Part shown: positions 17,801 through 26,610 of the stretch, piece after piece | Numbering within the stretch: the stretch's first letter is position 1 | Layout: the number at the start of each line of letters is the position of its first letter | Assembly: GCF_000474275.2 (NCBI RefSeq) | Contig: NZ_ATAE01000009.1 | Span: forward strand, 24,614 to 88,613 | DNA length: 64,000 nt | Origin: Alkalihalophilus marmarensis DSM 21297 | GTDB taxonomy: Bacteria; Bacillota; Bacilli; Bacillales; Bacillaceae_D | Reading direction: 5' to 3' | Made by a program: the position numbers and the translations under genes | Notes under the pieces: model-generated | The model's database searches: none | What the model was told of the DNA's origin: nothing | What the model saw: the letters and a program-made list of their open reading frames with translations, nothing else

Positions 17801-17989
17801 CTACCAGAAGAAAAGGTTACAGCAACATCTACGTCTATGGCAGCAGCACTTTTTGCAGCAATGGTGATGGCGGCGGTCGTCACGCCTGTCATCACGACGA
17901 TCATCGCGTCTATCACAACGATGGTCACGCCTGTCATCACGACGGTCGTCACGTCTATCATGGCATCCACAGTCATAGTGGTAACACAT
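17801..17989 (-). CDS. Small Asp/Arg repeat protein with cysteine clusters
   Basis: 62 aa. The ribosome site AGGAGGTG ends 5 nt before the ATG, so the gene is almost certainly real. The sequence is a run of DRRD repeats (residues about 11-40) followed by HHHCCKKCCC and RRRCCC clusters, ending NLFFW. The DNA is correspondingly repetitive (CGTCATCACGACGATC-type repeats). Similar His/Cys/charge-repeat peptides occur among Bacillus spore-coat proteins, where cross-linking and metal binding are suggested. No family assigned. The other two frames across it are open but are shadows of the repeat. Confidence 0.75.
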   Translation of the reverse strand: MCYHYDCGCHDRRDDRRDDRRDHRCDRRDDRRDDRRDDRRHHHCCKKCCCHRRRCCCNLFFW

Positions 17990-18225
17990 ATTTACACCTC
18001 CTAAAAGAGAGATACTATATTATATAAACTCATATAATAGATGTATCCGCTATTGCTAGAGGTGTGAAAAAAATGTGCTGCTTACCATAGTGGTTCATCT
18101 AGTATTCTTCTCTCATCGGTTGTTTTTTCTCGAAGGTAGTCACGTTTGTCAAAATAGAGAATGGTGCTTATAGTAGCTAGGGATTCTTTAAATTCGTGTA
18201 CACTCGCGTCACCACTCCTCTTTTT

Positions 18226-18471
18226 CTATTGCTGAGGAGTCTTTCTAACCTTTTCTCGAAGGAATAAAACCACATAAACCGCTACACTGCATATGACCAT
18301 TTTTCTCACGGCCCCAACCGTCACATCGAAATTATGTTCAAGAACATAGACAGTTTCATTTGGGTGCACATACGGTATATAGAAAAACACCTCTTCTCCC
18401 CTGTACACGTACAATGAAATAACAAGACCGAAAATGATACCGCTAAAGAGAGACAGCCAAATCTTCTTCAT
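18226..18471 (-). CDS. Small two-helix membrane protein, unknown
   Basis: 81 aa from the ATG at 18469-18471 with GGGGG 7 nt upstream. One hydrophobic segment lies at the N-terminus (LSLFSGIIFGLVISLYVY) and one near the C-terminus (MVICSVAVYVVLFL), with a short extracellular loop between. No family recognised. Confidence 0.6.
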   Translation of the reverse strand: MKKIWLSLFSGIIFGLVISLYVYRGEEVFFYIPYVHPNETVYVLEHNFDVTVGAVRKMVICSVAVYVVLFLREKVRKTPQQ

Positions 18472-18619
18472 CCCCAATCCCCCTTCAAACGGAATTTTTC
18501 AGCCTTTATTTTAATGAACTTTTTCAGTTTACCATCAATAAGTGGAAAATTTAAGAAGAAATGCGCTATTTTAACTTTATGTATTCTTGAGCAAATAAAA
18601 ACCGCTCAAGAATGAAGTG

Positions 18620-18856
18620 TCATTCATTACAAATGACCTGGCAATTACCTGAATCATCACAGACAATGTCGTAGTGAATCGTCTCCCCACCCTCCGCATA
18701 ACAAACGAGTATACAAAATGGTCCATTACATATTAGTTCACAATTATCAGGAATGTCTGCAATTGGGATGGTTCTAATGTTTAAAAGAGACTTAAACTGT
18801 TTTACTAGATTACGAATAGTCTTATTACAGCAGCATCTCTTTCTTTTCTTAGACAT
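18620..18856 (-). CDS. Small cysteine-rich protein, unknown
   Basis: 78 aa, with an excellent ribosome site (AGGAGGTG, 7 nt spacing). It begins MSKKRKRCCC and has paired cysteines later (CELICNGPFCILVCYA, CDDSGNCQVIC). The size, the CCC cluster near a basic start and the neighbourhood recall small spore-coat-like proteins; this is composition-based inference only. Confidence 0.68.
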   Translation of the reverse strand: MSKKRKRCCCNKTIRNLVKQFKSLLNIRTIPIADIPDNCELICNGPFCILVCYAEGGETIHYDIVCDDSGNCQVICNE

Positions 18857-18972
18857 GACTCTATCACCTCCTCTCTCTTAACCTATGCATCGCATAAGAG
18901 AAAGGTATAGATGTTTTAAAGAAGGATAAACAAAACGGGCAGCCATCTCTCTTACGACTACTAGTAATAGAC

Positions 18973-19010
18973 GAAAGAGACCTAATCATAGTAGATTTGG
19001 TCTCTTTTTA
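18973..19010. terminator. Terminator-like hairpin without an obvious plus-strand gene
   Basis: AAAGAGACC pairs with GGTCTCTTTTT; the T-run is best on the plus strand. No plus-strand gene lies upstream within 1.3 kb, so it may protect the SDR gene from read-through or end a short unannotated transcript. Confidence 0.6.
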
Positions 19011-19039
19011 GAGATTATTATAGGTAAACTGAAAACTTT

Positions 19040-19067
19040 AAAAGACGCAACAGGATCCTGTTGCGTC
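19040..19067 (-). terminator. Terminator of the SDR gene (perfect 24-bp palindrome)
   Basis: Positions 19044-19067 are a perfect palindrome made of GACGCAACAGGA and its reverse complement, followed on the minus strand by TTTTAAAGTTTT. It ends the gene at 19077. Confidence 0.8.
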
Positions 19068-19076
19068 ATATCTTTC

Positions 19077-19862
19077 TTATATTTCTTTCGTCCAATTTTC
19101 TGCTTCCTCTTCACGCATTTGCTTTTCTGTTTCCGGAGGGTATACCGTTCTAAATTTATGAGAATCTTTTGGTATGATCTCGACCATTTTCGCAATCATT
19201 TCTTCAGGGTCAAATTGATCTTCTACACCTTTATCCTTTTCTTTCATCTCATCAAACGGCGAGTAATGGATGCCTTCACGCAGCCAGTCCCATTTCGCTT
19301 CAACCGCACGATCATTAAATCCTGTCGCAAACGGTCCTGGATTAATGGTAGCTACTTGAACACCAAAATAGTCCATTTCCTTTTGTAATGACTTAGCGAC
19401 AGCTTCAAGTGCATGCTTGGTTGATGCATAAAGCCCTGCATAAGGACCTGCCATAGATCCGGCCATGGATGACATAAAGATGATCTTTCCTTTTCCTTTC
19501 TTTACAAACTTTTTCGCCGCAATTTGCGCGGTTTCAAGTGTGCTGAATACATTCACCTCAAACATTTCACGAAAAATAGACATTGGCACTTCGCCTAGAG
19601 GTCCCCCTTGATTAATTGCTGCATTGGCAACAAAGATATCGAAGTCTCGGCTAGCCATCTTCGCTCTTTCTTCTGGGCAAGTAATGTCCATTTTGAATAC
19701 ATCGAGCTCCACTCCTGCAGCTTTAGCAGCCTCTCTAAGGGAAGTGACTTGGGAATCAATCTCTACTCCTGCCATGACTTTGTGCCCGACTTTCGCAAGA
19801 CCGATAGCGGTTCCTTTGCCAAGTCCTGTGCCAGCTCCTGTGATAAGAATTGATTTTGTCAT
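19077..19862 (-). CDS. Short-chain dehydrogenase/reductase
   Basis: 261 aa from MTKSILITG (ATG 19860-19862, GGAGGCGG upstream). The Rossmann motif is TGAGTGLG, the structural motif is VANAAI (in place of NNAG), and the catalytic set is Ser in MSSMAGS and YASTK with Tyr and Lys. PGPFAT follows. An NAD(P)-dependent oxidoreductase of the classical SDR type; substrate unknown. Single gene with its own terminator. Confidence 0.9.
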   Translation of the reverse strand: MTKSILITGAGTGLGKGTAIGLAKVGHKVMAGVEIDSQVTSLREAAKAAGVELDVFKMDITCPEERAKMASRDFDIFVANAAINQGGPLGEVPMSIFREMFEVNVFSTLETAQIAAKKFVKKGKGKIIFMSSMAGSMAGPYAGLYASTKHALEAVAKSLQKEMDYFGVQVATINPGPFATGFNDRAVEAKWDWLREGIHYSPFDEMKEKDKGVEDQFDPEEMIAKMVEIIPKDSHKFRTVYPPETEKQMREEEAENWTKEI

Positions 19863-19951
19863 ATGTACCGCCTCCTTGAAATAGATGCTATAACCCATCT
19901 ATTCCCTGGTAAGGAGGAGATAAACGTTTAATGAGATACGTTAGGTTATCA

Positions 19952-20350
19952 TTAATTCGTTCTACTTTTCTTGTTTAAGAACCATACGTTCACTTTACCT
20001 GCATCACCTAATGTTAGGGGAACTTGATCAACGGATGCATTGTCATTTTGCTCCGAAAAGCCAGCAATGATAACTGCCCTTCCTGAACGGTGTCTATGTT
20101 ATCTAAGGAAGCTTCACCTAATTGTAATTCTTCTAATAGAAACCAGCTCGCCTTGTTTCTGGACAGTAGATACGTTGATGGTCTCATTTGCTGAATAAGC
20201 GATAGCGATTGTCTCTTCATTAAGTGCAGCTTGAGAAAGAACGCTATCTGGTTGAGTAGGTAACGCGTCCTCCGGTGTTTCACCTGCTTGCATACAACCA
20301 GCTACCATAATAGAAAACACACAGGTTACAAAGAACGTTTTGAGTTTCAT
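19952..20350 (-). pseudogene. Lipoprotein gene with two compensating frameshifts
   Basis: Frame 1 from ATG 20350 encodes a lipoprotein signal (FFVTCVFSIMVAGC) and about 60 further residues, then meets a stop at 20114. A coherent sequence continues in the next frame (FLLEELQLGEASLDNIDTV), then returns to the first frame as AVIIAGFSEQND...VWFLNKKSRTN and stops at 19952. The total length is a multiple of three, so the two shifts compensate. Either it is a decayed gene or there are two sequencing errors. The protein family is not recognised; the intact product would be about 130 aa. It follows the acetyltransferase gene by 18 bp. Confidence 0.7.
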
Positions 20351-20368
20351 TTGAATCACGTCCCAACA

Positions 20369-20905
20369 TCATTTGTTGTTTCTATATTCCCAAGACAGCA
20401 CTCCCATATGTATAAGGTCATGCCATTTGCCTTCCCGGAATAGAACTTCTCGGCTCACACCTTCTTCTTTGAAACCGAGCTTTTTATATAAATGAATAGC
20501 CTTTTCATTCATTGAATAAACCTTAAGAGAAATACGATGTAGATTTAACTCATAAAAGGCATAGTCAAGCAATACAGTGAGAGCTTCTTTAGCGTAACCC
20601 TTGCCCCAAAAATCTTTATTGCCAATGTCAATAATATATTCAGCGTTTCTATTTTTCATATCAAGTTGAACTAAAGAAGTGATACCTATAGCCTCTCCAC
20701 TGGAAATGTCAACAATCATATAACTTTTAGAATCAACAGAACCGATAAGAATATGTTGAACAAAGTTCCTAGTTTCCTCGAGTGTATAGCTATCTATATA
20801 AGGGCTCGTTGTTTTCATTACCTCCACGTCATTCCGCCAGCTGTGATATAACTCAACATCATCTTCTGTTACTTTGTTGAGGTAAATTCGTTTTGAACGC
20901 AACAT
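20369..20905 (-). CDS. GNAT acetyltransferase, RimJ/RimL-like
   Basis: 178 aa. It carries the family start LRSKRIYLNKVTEDDVELY, the acetyl-CoA loop GNKDFWGKGYAKEAL and the NEKAIHLYKKLGFKEEG motif. Such enzymes acetylate protein N-termini, spermidine or small amines; substrate unknown. GGAGG precedes the ATG. It starts one base after the stop of the membrane protein gene upstream, so the two form an operon. Confidence 0.88.
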   Translation of the reverse strand: MLRSKRIYLNKVTEDDVELYHSWRNDVEVMKTTSPYIDSYTLEETRNFVQHILIGSVDSKSYMIVDISSGEAIGITSLVQLDMKNRNAEYIIDIGNKDFWGKGYAKEALTVLLDYAFYELNLHRISLKVYSMNEKAIHLYKKLGFKEEGVSREVLFREGKWHDLIHMGVLSWEYRNNK

Positions 20906-20906
20906 G

Positions 20907-21635
20907 CTATTCCTCCACTCTTTTAGGTATTAATGAACTTCCCTTTATAAATGAAATACTTAGGATCGTAAGCCAGACAAAGAAAAGAATCCCAATGACT
21001 TCTGTTATATCGTGCACCACTTGGCTTCCTTGCATTAAGAAGTACCATGCAAAGAAATAACCTACAATTAGTAACCCTCCAACACTATAACCAAATAGCC
21101 TAAACCGATATGAAAAACCTATAATTTTAAGGCCTTGAGAATGTAAAATGATCCATATACCAATCAAAAAGTTAGCTAATATGTAGATGCTTGTCGATAA
21201 ACCACCTTCCATCATTGACCACTCTATGAGAAGGGCTGCAAATTGTTTAGTGGTTTCATCTACTGCTTGACTGTATAACTTGATGGCATAACTAACAGCA
21301 GCGGCTTGTAGAATGAATGATAAGGCATACAGGATAAACCCAGCACTGCCACATATAAGAGCGATAAGATTGTTCATTTGAAAAGAACGAGTCCCACTGC
21401 ACAAGTGGTATATTCCGATTGGTATGACTGCACTAATTAAAAGAATAATAGCCTTCGAGCCATGGTCAAAGCCAAAATATCCTGGAAACTGACTATAATA
21501 GTCAAGCACAGAGAGGGAAAGTCTAGAGTCTTGTTCAATAGTAATAGGATTCTGTATCTGAAAAATAAGGTTTACTACCATCCACGTAACGAATCCTGCT
21601 ACGTGGAATAATCCAATCCAACCAATAATCCTCAA
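20907..21635 (-). CDS. Multi-pass membrane protein, unknown
   Basis: 242 aa with about seven hydrophobic segments. The first loop contains FDHGSKAIILLISAV and another EWSMMEGGLSTSIYILANF. No transporter signature is recognised; it may belong to a DUF4386-like group. Co-transcribed with the downstream acetyltransferase. Confidence 0.6.
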   Translation of the reverse strand: MRIIGWIGLFHVAGFVTWMVVNLIFQIQNPITIEQDSRLSLSVLDYYSQFPGYFGFDHGSKAIILLISAVIPIGIYHLCSGTRSFQMNNLIALICGSAGFILYALSFILQAAAVSYAIKLYSQAVDETTKQFAALLIEWSMMEGGLSTSIYILANFLIGIWIILHSQGLKIIGFSYRFRLFGYSVGGLLIVGYFFAWYFLMQGSQVVHDITEVIGILFFVWLTILSISFIKGSSLIPKRVEE

Positions 21636-21797
21636 TGATGCTCACCTCTTCAATATGTATGAAATAATCTCACTTTCTTTATATTAGCAGATTAGAATGA
21701 CGGTTTGGGAATTTATACCTGGTTTTGCTTGATTTTATATGATTTGAAAGTCATTAATTAAAATAGAGAACAATTTATAGTAAAAGGAGAGGTGCAA

Positions 21798-22073
21798 ATG
21801 TACAGAATAACTGTAATATCAGTGCATATCCTTATTATTTTGTTTGCTACCATGATCGGTATAGCAGGAATCTACAACCCCTCAGCTTCTGATCCTAACC
21901 GTACGTTTGAAACGTGGATCGCTGCCATTCTTATATTTGATGTATTTGTTATCCTATCCGCCTATGTCCTTCTTAAGGTAAGAAATGGATGGTTATTTGC
22001 ACTGTTTGTGTTCAGTTTATTAGGGTTGTTTTATGTCCTGCCATTAATATCGCTTTATATCGAGGGGGTATAA
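21798..22073 (+). CDS. Small three-helix membrane protein, unknown
   Basis: 91 aa from the ATG at 21798 (AAGGAGAGG, 5 nt spacing). There are three hydrophobic segments separated by short polar loops (YNPSASDPNRTFETW, LLKVRNGW). No family recognised. Confidence 0.6.
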   Translation: MYRITVISVHILIILFATMIGIAGIYNPSASDPNRTFETWIAAILIFDVFVILSAYVLLKVRNGWLFALFVFSLLGLFYVLPLISLYIEGV

Positions 22074-22148
22074 CTTTCTTTTTTTGATTGGTGATTATGG
22101 ATTTTTGTGGTAATGTGAAATGGAATCTTCTGTACTGGAGGAGTTTTT

Positions 22149-22484
22149 ATTTCTTCTTATATGTTTTTCACCATACTCTATAGTTTTATCGGTATATTAT
22201 CATTTAAAGAATACAGAAAGCGAAGTCCTGAGGAGAAAAAAGAATTTGTTTCTGATCTAAAGCAACCAAGGGTGATTACATTTGTAATTGGTTCGGCAAT
22301 AGCTTATGCCGGCTTTATTATTCGGAGCCCTTATGCTGTCATCAGTGGCTTTTTTTTCGTTTTAATTAGCTTCATGATTATGACTCATAATAGAAAGCAA
22401 CCAAAGGAAGCTCTAAAATGGTTCCTTTTATCGGTTTTGATTTGCATATATCTTTTGTTTTATTTTTATCTGACTTTCTTATAA
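22149..22484 (+). CDS. Small membrane protein with a possible ATT start
   Basis: About 111 aa with one N-terminal and two or three further hydrophobic segments. The strong ribosome site GGAGGAG (22137-22143) is 17 bases from the first ATG (22161), too far, but 5 bases from an in-frame ATT at 22149. ATT is a rare bacterial start. If it is not used, the gene starts at 22161. Function unknown. Confidence 0.55.
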   Translation: MSSYMFFTILYSFIGILSFKEYRKRSPEEKKEFVSDLKQPRVITFVIGSAIAYAGFIIRSPYAVISGFFFVLISFMIMTHNRKQPKEALKWFLLSVLICIYLLFYFYLTFL

Positions 22485-22504
22485 GATAATTTTAATCACT
22501 ATTT

Positions 22505-22532
22505 AAAAAAGCTTGGATTATCCAAGCTTTCT
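22505..22532. terminator. Bidirectional terminator
   Basis: AAAGCTTGGAT pairs with ATCCAAGCTTT between convergent genes at 22484 and 22544. Confidence 0.88.
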
Positions 22533-22543
22533 TTCTAGGTCCA

Positions 22544-22981
22544 TCAAACCTTCAACATATTCTGCTCATCGAATTCCCACATTTCACCGTAAGCGACTTC
22601 CCAATAATAGCCGTCTAGGTCTTGAAAATAACCACCGTACCCTCCCCAATCCGTTGGTGCTGCTTCTTTTACGACAGTTGCACCAGCTTGTTTAACTTGG
22701 GAGAGTATCTTGTCTACTTCATCTTTTGATTTGGTATTGTACGCAAAAGTAATCCCCTGAAATCCTCCTTGGTTGAAGGCAGGAGGTTGTTTTTTATTAA
22801 TATCTTGTGCAAGATGTTCTATTGGATAAAGTGATATTTTTGAGCCTTCATTTTTGAAAAATACAATATCAGGGCTATCAGGATCGCCTACTACTGTGGT
22901 CTCGAAACCAATTTTTTTATAGAAGTCATGCGCTTTGGATATATCTTTTGTCCCTAAAGTAATCAGGTTAACTCGGTTCAT
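22544..22981 (-). CDS. VOC-fold (glyoxalase/bleomycin-resistance) protein
   Basis: 145 aa. Two beta-alpha-beta-beta-beta modules are seen: VNLITLGTKDISKAHDFYKK and the second module near VKQAGATVVKEAAPTDWGGYG. The end GGYFQDLDGYYWEVAYGE is the typical D-x-D-G-x-x-W-E signature with the metal-ligand Glu. Enzyme activity is not predictable; many such proteins are uncharacterised. Confidence 0.85.
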   Translation of the reverse strand: MNRVNLITLGTKDISKAHDFYKKIGFETTVVGDPDSPDIVFFKNEGSKISLYPIEHLAQDINKKQPPAFNQGGFQGITFAYNTKSKDEVDKILSQVKQAGATVVKEAAPTDWGGYGGYFQDLDGYYWEVAYGEMWEFDEQNMLKV

Positions 22982-23010
22982 CTTTTACACTCCTCATTTA
23001 ATAAATGTAA

Positions 23011-23343
23011 CTACCAAACTTCTTTCGCCCTGTCTAGGTTGTTCACTGTGATCAGATTACGCTGCATCTGCGGTGGACATTTTAAATTATGTTCCTTGAT
23101 TTTTACATTAATCAGTTCAAGGTCACTTGCACTCCTGCATGTATGAATTAAAGCTGCTATCTCCTTTTGCAGCTTTAACCAATGAGGCACATATCCTGCA
23201 TCTTTTGCGATCTTCTGAAAATGCTGAAAAGTATCACGTTTCATATAGTTTGAGGATAAAGGCTGCCCCTTACCCTTTAAAGTATCCTTCTCGCCTTTCT
23301 CTTCTAATATGTCACCAATAATGTCGTTATACGGTCGATCCAT
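23011..23343 (-). CDS. DUF1992 (DnaJ-homologue subfamily C28-like) protein
   Basis: 110 aa. The family signature is the N-terminal NDIIGDILEEKGEKD, then LKGKGQPL, and a helical second half with WLKLQKEIAALI. Function unknown in bacteria; human DNAJC28 shares the domain. Monocistronic. Confidence 0.8.
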   Translation of the reverse strand: MDRPYNDIIGDILEEKGEKDTLKGKGQPLSSNYMKRDTFQHFQKIAKDAGYVPHWLKLQKEIAALIHTCRSASDLELINVKIKEHNLKCPPQMQRNLITVNNLDRAKEVW

Positions 23344-23394
23344 CTCAATCCTCCCTTCATAAAATCCTATAAAATATATTTCGAGAATCCATTG

Positions 23395-23424
23395 AAAAAA
23401 GCCTTCTTAAAAAGAAGACTTCAA
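23395..23424 (-). terminator. Terminator of the small membrane protein gene
   Basis: On the minus strand GAAGTCTTCTT pairs with AAGAAGGC (one bulge) and is followed by TTTTTT. Confidence 0.75.
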
Positions 23425-23441
23425 GAATTGTTCATAAACGA

Positions 23442-23699
23442 TTATAAGAGGGCTGCTTGAACCACTAATGAAACATAGAAGAACGTAGCGCCTAAGGTGA
23501 CGAAAAAACCAAATAGGAAGTGTTTATAATAAAACTGTATAAATACTCCAATCAACCAAACTAGAAATGGAATCATAAAATAGAGTCGATAGGTAGGTTC
23601 ATCCGTTTCAGCTATACCAGGCCCGCTCATCCATAGGGAAAATAATAAAACAAAAGCACCCGAAAAAATCAGCCAGAGGATATTTAAACCTCTTTTCAC
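23442..23699 (-). CDS. Small three-helix membrane protein, unknown
   Basis: 85 aa, three hydrophobic segments with the short outer loop PGIAETDEPTYR. GGGAGGTGGGG precedes the ATG. No family recognised. Confidence 0.62.
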   Translation of the reverse strand: MKRGLNILWLIFSGAFVLLFSLWMSGPGIAETDEPTYRLYFMIPFLVWLIGVFIQFYYKHFLFGFFVTLGATFFYVSLVVQAALL

Positions 23700-23811
23700 T
23701 TCCCCACCTCCCTTATAATGTATTAACTAAATTTATATGTAGTTGCTGCTTGACTCATGTATGAGCCAGTAATCCCTCAGATTCGGTATGGTTATGAATT
23801 TAAACGATAGT

Positions 23812-24192
23812 TTATCTAAAAAATGACTCTAAGATTTTCATATCAAAGTCTTCCACTATATAATCTTCTAAATTGACACTGGCCGTATAGTTACTGTAGA
23901 TCGTAAACTCGATACGCGGCTCTCTTAAATAAATAATGTATATCTTATCAGCTTCAATCCCTGCCACTTGCTTTGTTTTCTTTAAAGTCATATTTGAGAA
24001 ATGATCGAACAGCTCTTCTTTCGTCTCGCTGTCTTCAACCTCAATTCGTTCATTTGCGTCCAGTTCCCAAATTTCAATGGAATCTACATCTCCCTTATCA
24101 AATTCAATTAACTCGTCAAGCGTTGTAGTTGTGCTACATCCTGCTAAGAGTGAAATAACCACACATGTGTATAGGAAGAACTTAATTTTCAA
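23812..24192 (-). CDS. Lipoprotein, unknown function
   Basis: About 126 aa. The start is placed at the TTG at 24190-24192, six bases after GGGAGGG; the ATG two codons earlier abuts that site. Lipobox VISLLAGC with the lipidated Cys near residue 18. The mature part is acidic with no recognised domain. It sits 38 bp after a membrane protein gene and may be co-transcribed. Confidence 0.65.
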   Translation of the reverse strand: MKIKFFLYTCVVISLLAGCSTTTTLDELIEFDKGDVDSIEIWELDANERIEVEDSETKEELFDHFSNMTLKKTKQVAGIEADKIYIIYLREPRIEFTIYSNYTASVNLEDYIVEDFDMKILESFFR

Positions 24193-24229
24193 TAACATCC
24201 CTCCCAAGCAGCCCATTCTATCTATTACT

Positions 24230-24892
24230 TCAGTCTATAATTTCTAGATTAAATAATTCCTTTTCGGTGTTATCTAAAACCTTATGTAGGTGCTGCTTGA
24301 CTAATTCGTTGACTTCCTTCTGATTTAATTGCTGTTCATTTAGAAAGACTTCTAGATTTGCTGCTTCGTTTTCCAGCTCATTTTGCAGCTTAGGAATAAT
24401 TATATCCATTAAATAATAACCTATAGAAAAAAATTGGGACTCAAATTCTACATCAGTTGTATTTGAATGAATTTGCTGTAAATGTCTAATCGACTCAGCC
24501 TCTAATGTAACGGGCTTCAAAAGTATATTAGTAGAGTAATCGTCGGTTAGCTGCAAAGGAATTACATCTTCATAGGGAAATTCAATAAAAAGGATTAAAT
24601 CATCATCAGTAGTCAGAAGAACAGGATTTTCGTAGGAATGCTCTAAGATTTCATTTGAACCAGTAATGACAGTCATATGATCATGCAGCCAAGCTTGTGA
24701 ATATTGATTTGAAATGAACATTTGTGTAGGGATCATAATGATTAGGAAGACAATAGAGACCATCCATTTGTTTAGTTCAATTCTAAATATTTTAAGAAAT
24801 AATACAGTCAACACTGTACAAAGTAGGGTGAATATTGTCTTCGAGGGTATGTTTAATAGGGTATATACCCACTCTGGAATAATGAATGTCAA
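24230..24892 (-). CDS. Membrane-anchored protein, unknown
   Basis: 220 aa, TTG start with AAGGAG 8 nt upstream. Two N-terminal hydrophobic segments (about residues 15-70) precede a soluble, acidic, partly helical domain. Not recognised. Confidence 0.58.
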   Translation of the reverse strand: MTFIIPEWVYTLLNIPSKTIFTLLCTVLTVLFLKIFRIELNKWMVSIVFLIIMIPTQMFISNQYSQAWLHDHMTVITGSNEILEHSYENPVLLTTDDDLILFIEFPYEDVIPLQLTDDYSTNILLKPVTLEAESIRHLQQIHSNTTDVEFESQFFSIGYYLMDIIIPKLQNELENEAANLEVFLNEQQLNQKEVNELVKQHLHKVLDNTEKELFNLEIID

Positions 24893-25037
24893 CGCTTTTC
24901 TCCTTCTATTAGAGTAATGACTCTATCATCATAGCATATTAACCTTCCATAATTAAGTTTTATATACACTAAATACCAAATGGAAATGAAGATGCGCCGC
25001 CCTTACTGACTCCTCGCCCATAGTTGCTGTCATTTCA

Positions 25038-25224
25038 ATTGTTTCTTTTCCTCTCATTTATGCGTCGATTTGAAAAGGTTATTGTTCTGCTCTCTCATGT
25101 AATAGCGTCGGTTGCAAGTTTATTTGCGTCAATCTCTTCGTATTGCGTCACTTCATGCTGGATATGCGCCGGTGCTGAGAACTATTGTATAGATTGAACC
25201 AATAATTGCGCCGGTTCGCCATCC
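25038..25224 (+). repeat. Phased 9-unit element, copy C
   Basis: Units begin at 25038, 25059, 25081, 25102, 25123, 25142, 25163, 25184 and 25205; steps 21,22,21,21,19,21,21,21. Unit 4 carries GCGTCGGTTGCA and unit 9 ATTGCGCCGGTT. It lies between the membrane protein start at 24892 and the CNNM terminator. Confidence 0.87.
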
Positions 25225-25249
25225 CGCACTCTCCTCCCCGCTTCAAGCA

Positions 25250-25281
25250 CATAAAAAAAGCTGCCCAAAGGACAGCTTCTC
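25250..25281 (-). terminator. Terminator of the first CNNM gene
   Basis: On the minus strand AAGCTGTCC pairs with GGGCAGCTT and TTTTTTATG follows. Confidence 0.88.
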
Positions 25282-25287
25282 TTTCAT

Positions 25288-26571
25288 TTATATCGCAGCC
25301 ATTTGGCCGGGTTCGGTTGAATTTTTATTAATGTTTAGATGAACTTGGCGTACTCGCTTCTCTTCTGCTTTTTCAATTCGCAAGTTTAAGTTTTGATAAT
25401 GGAATTCTTCGCCTTCTTTAGGAATGCGCTGAAATTCTTCAATCAGCCAGCCGCCTACAGTATGATGAGTAGTCACTGGAGGAGAGATGTCAACAAGCTC
25501 AGCAAAATCATCAATCGAGTAATCGGCATCCACCACATAGCTCGACGGACCGATTTGTCGGACTTGATTAATACTCACATCATGCTCATCCCAAATTTCC
25601 CCTACAATTTCTTCAAGAAGATCCTCGAGTGTAACAAGACCTGATGTTCCTCCAAATTCATCAATAACAATTGCCATATGAACCTTTTTCTTTTGAAGTT
25701 CAGGTAATAACGATGAAATTTTCATAGATTCCACGACAAATAAAGGAGGTCTCATTAATGAGCGCACATTAAGTGTTTCCCCTTCTTCGATATACGCCGT
25801 AAGAAAGTCACGCTCTGATAGGATGCCGACCACATTATCAATGGTCCCTTCATACACAGGGATTCTTGAATAATGCTCGGTCAAAAATACATGTTTAATC
25901 GATGCAATATCTTGGTCCACCTCAATCGCAATCATATCTGGACGAGGCTTCAAGATTTCTTGAACGATAATGTCGTCAAATTCTAGTGAACGGTGCACCA
26001 TTTCTTTCTCGCTTTTACCGATGACACCTTCGTCTTCACTTATTTGAACGAGCATTTTAATTTCTTCTTCTGTGACAGATGGAGTCTGATCTTTACTTTT
26101 TACAAAGAGTGAGATCACATTCTTAATTTGCAGGAACACCCAAGTGACTGGATAGAACACTTGAATGAGCAAAAATAAGAACCCTGATGTCTTCAGCGCA
26201 TAGCCTTCTGCGTACTCTTTAGCCAATGATTTGGGGATAATCTCACCAAAAATCAACACTAAAATTGTAACAACAAATGTACTGATAAACACTCCAAGAC
26301 TTGGACCAAACAATTGGATCGCAATTTGTGAAGAAAGCGTTGCAGCCGCAATATTCACCAGGTTATTGCCGACCAAAAGTGTTGAGAGCGTCTTATCAAA
26401 ATTCTCAGCTATCTGGACTGCCTTTCGCGCCCCTCTCCTTCCCTCATCCTCATAATGTTTCAAACGGATTTTATTTACACTCGAAAATGCCGTTTCCGCT
26501 GAGGAGAAAAAAGCGGATAACCCTAACAATATGATAAAAAACGCAATCAAACTCGACGGAACATCGTCCAT
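25288..26571 (-). CDS. CNNM/CorC-HlyC family membrane protein (paralogue 1)
   Basis: 427 aa: a DUF21/CNNM membrane domain (residues about 1-180, with SAFFSSAETAFSSVNKIRL and GEIIPKSLAKE), two CBS domains (about 200-325, VGILSERDFLTAY, VIDEFGGTSGLVTLEDLLEEIVGEIWDEHD) and a CorC/HlyC C-terminal domain (GGWLIEEFQRIPKEGEEF). Relatives such as B. subtilis MpfA export Mg2+ or set magnesium homeostasis. A close paralogue lies at 31486-32733. Alone on its transcript as far as can be seen. Confidence 0.93.
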   Translation of the reverse strand: MDDVPSSLIAFFIILLGLSAFFSSAETAFSSVNKIRLKHYEDEGRRGARKAVQIAENFDKTLSTLLVGNNLVNIAAATLSSQIAIQLFGPSLGVFISTFVVTILVLIFGEIIPKSLAKEYAEGYALKTSGFLFLLIQVFYPVTWVFLQIKNVISLFVKSKDQTPSVTEEEIKMLVQISEDEGVIGKSEKEMVHRSLEFDDIIVQEILKPRPDMIAIEVDQDIASIKHVFLTEHYSRIPVYEGTIDNVVGILSERDFLTAYIEEGETLNVRSLMRPPLFVVESMKISSLLPELQKKKVHMAIVIDEFGGTSGLVTLEDLLEEIVGEIWDEHDVSINQVRQIGPSSYVVDADYSIDDFAELVDISPPVTTHHTVGGWLIEEFQRIPKEGEEFHYQNLNLRIEKAEEKRVRQVHLNINKNSTEPGQMAAI

Positions 26572-26610
26572 CTATACATCACACTCCATAGTAGTATTAC
26601 TTCTATTTTA

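Noticed and set aside
17783..18004. Additional open frames over the Arg/Asp repeat gene on both strands
   Set aside because: They arise from the repetitive codon pattern; only the minus-strand 17801-17989 frame has a ribosome site.
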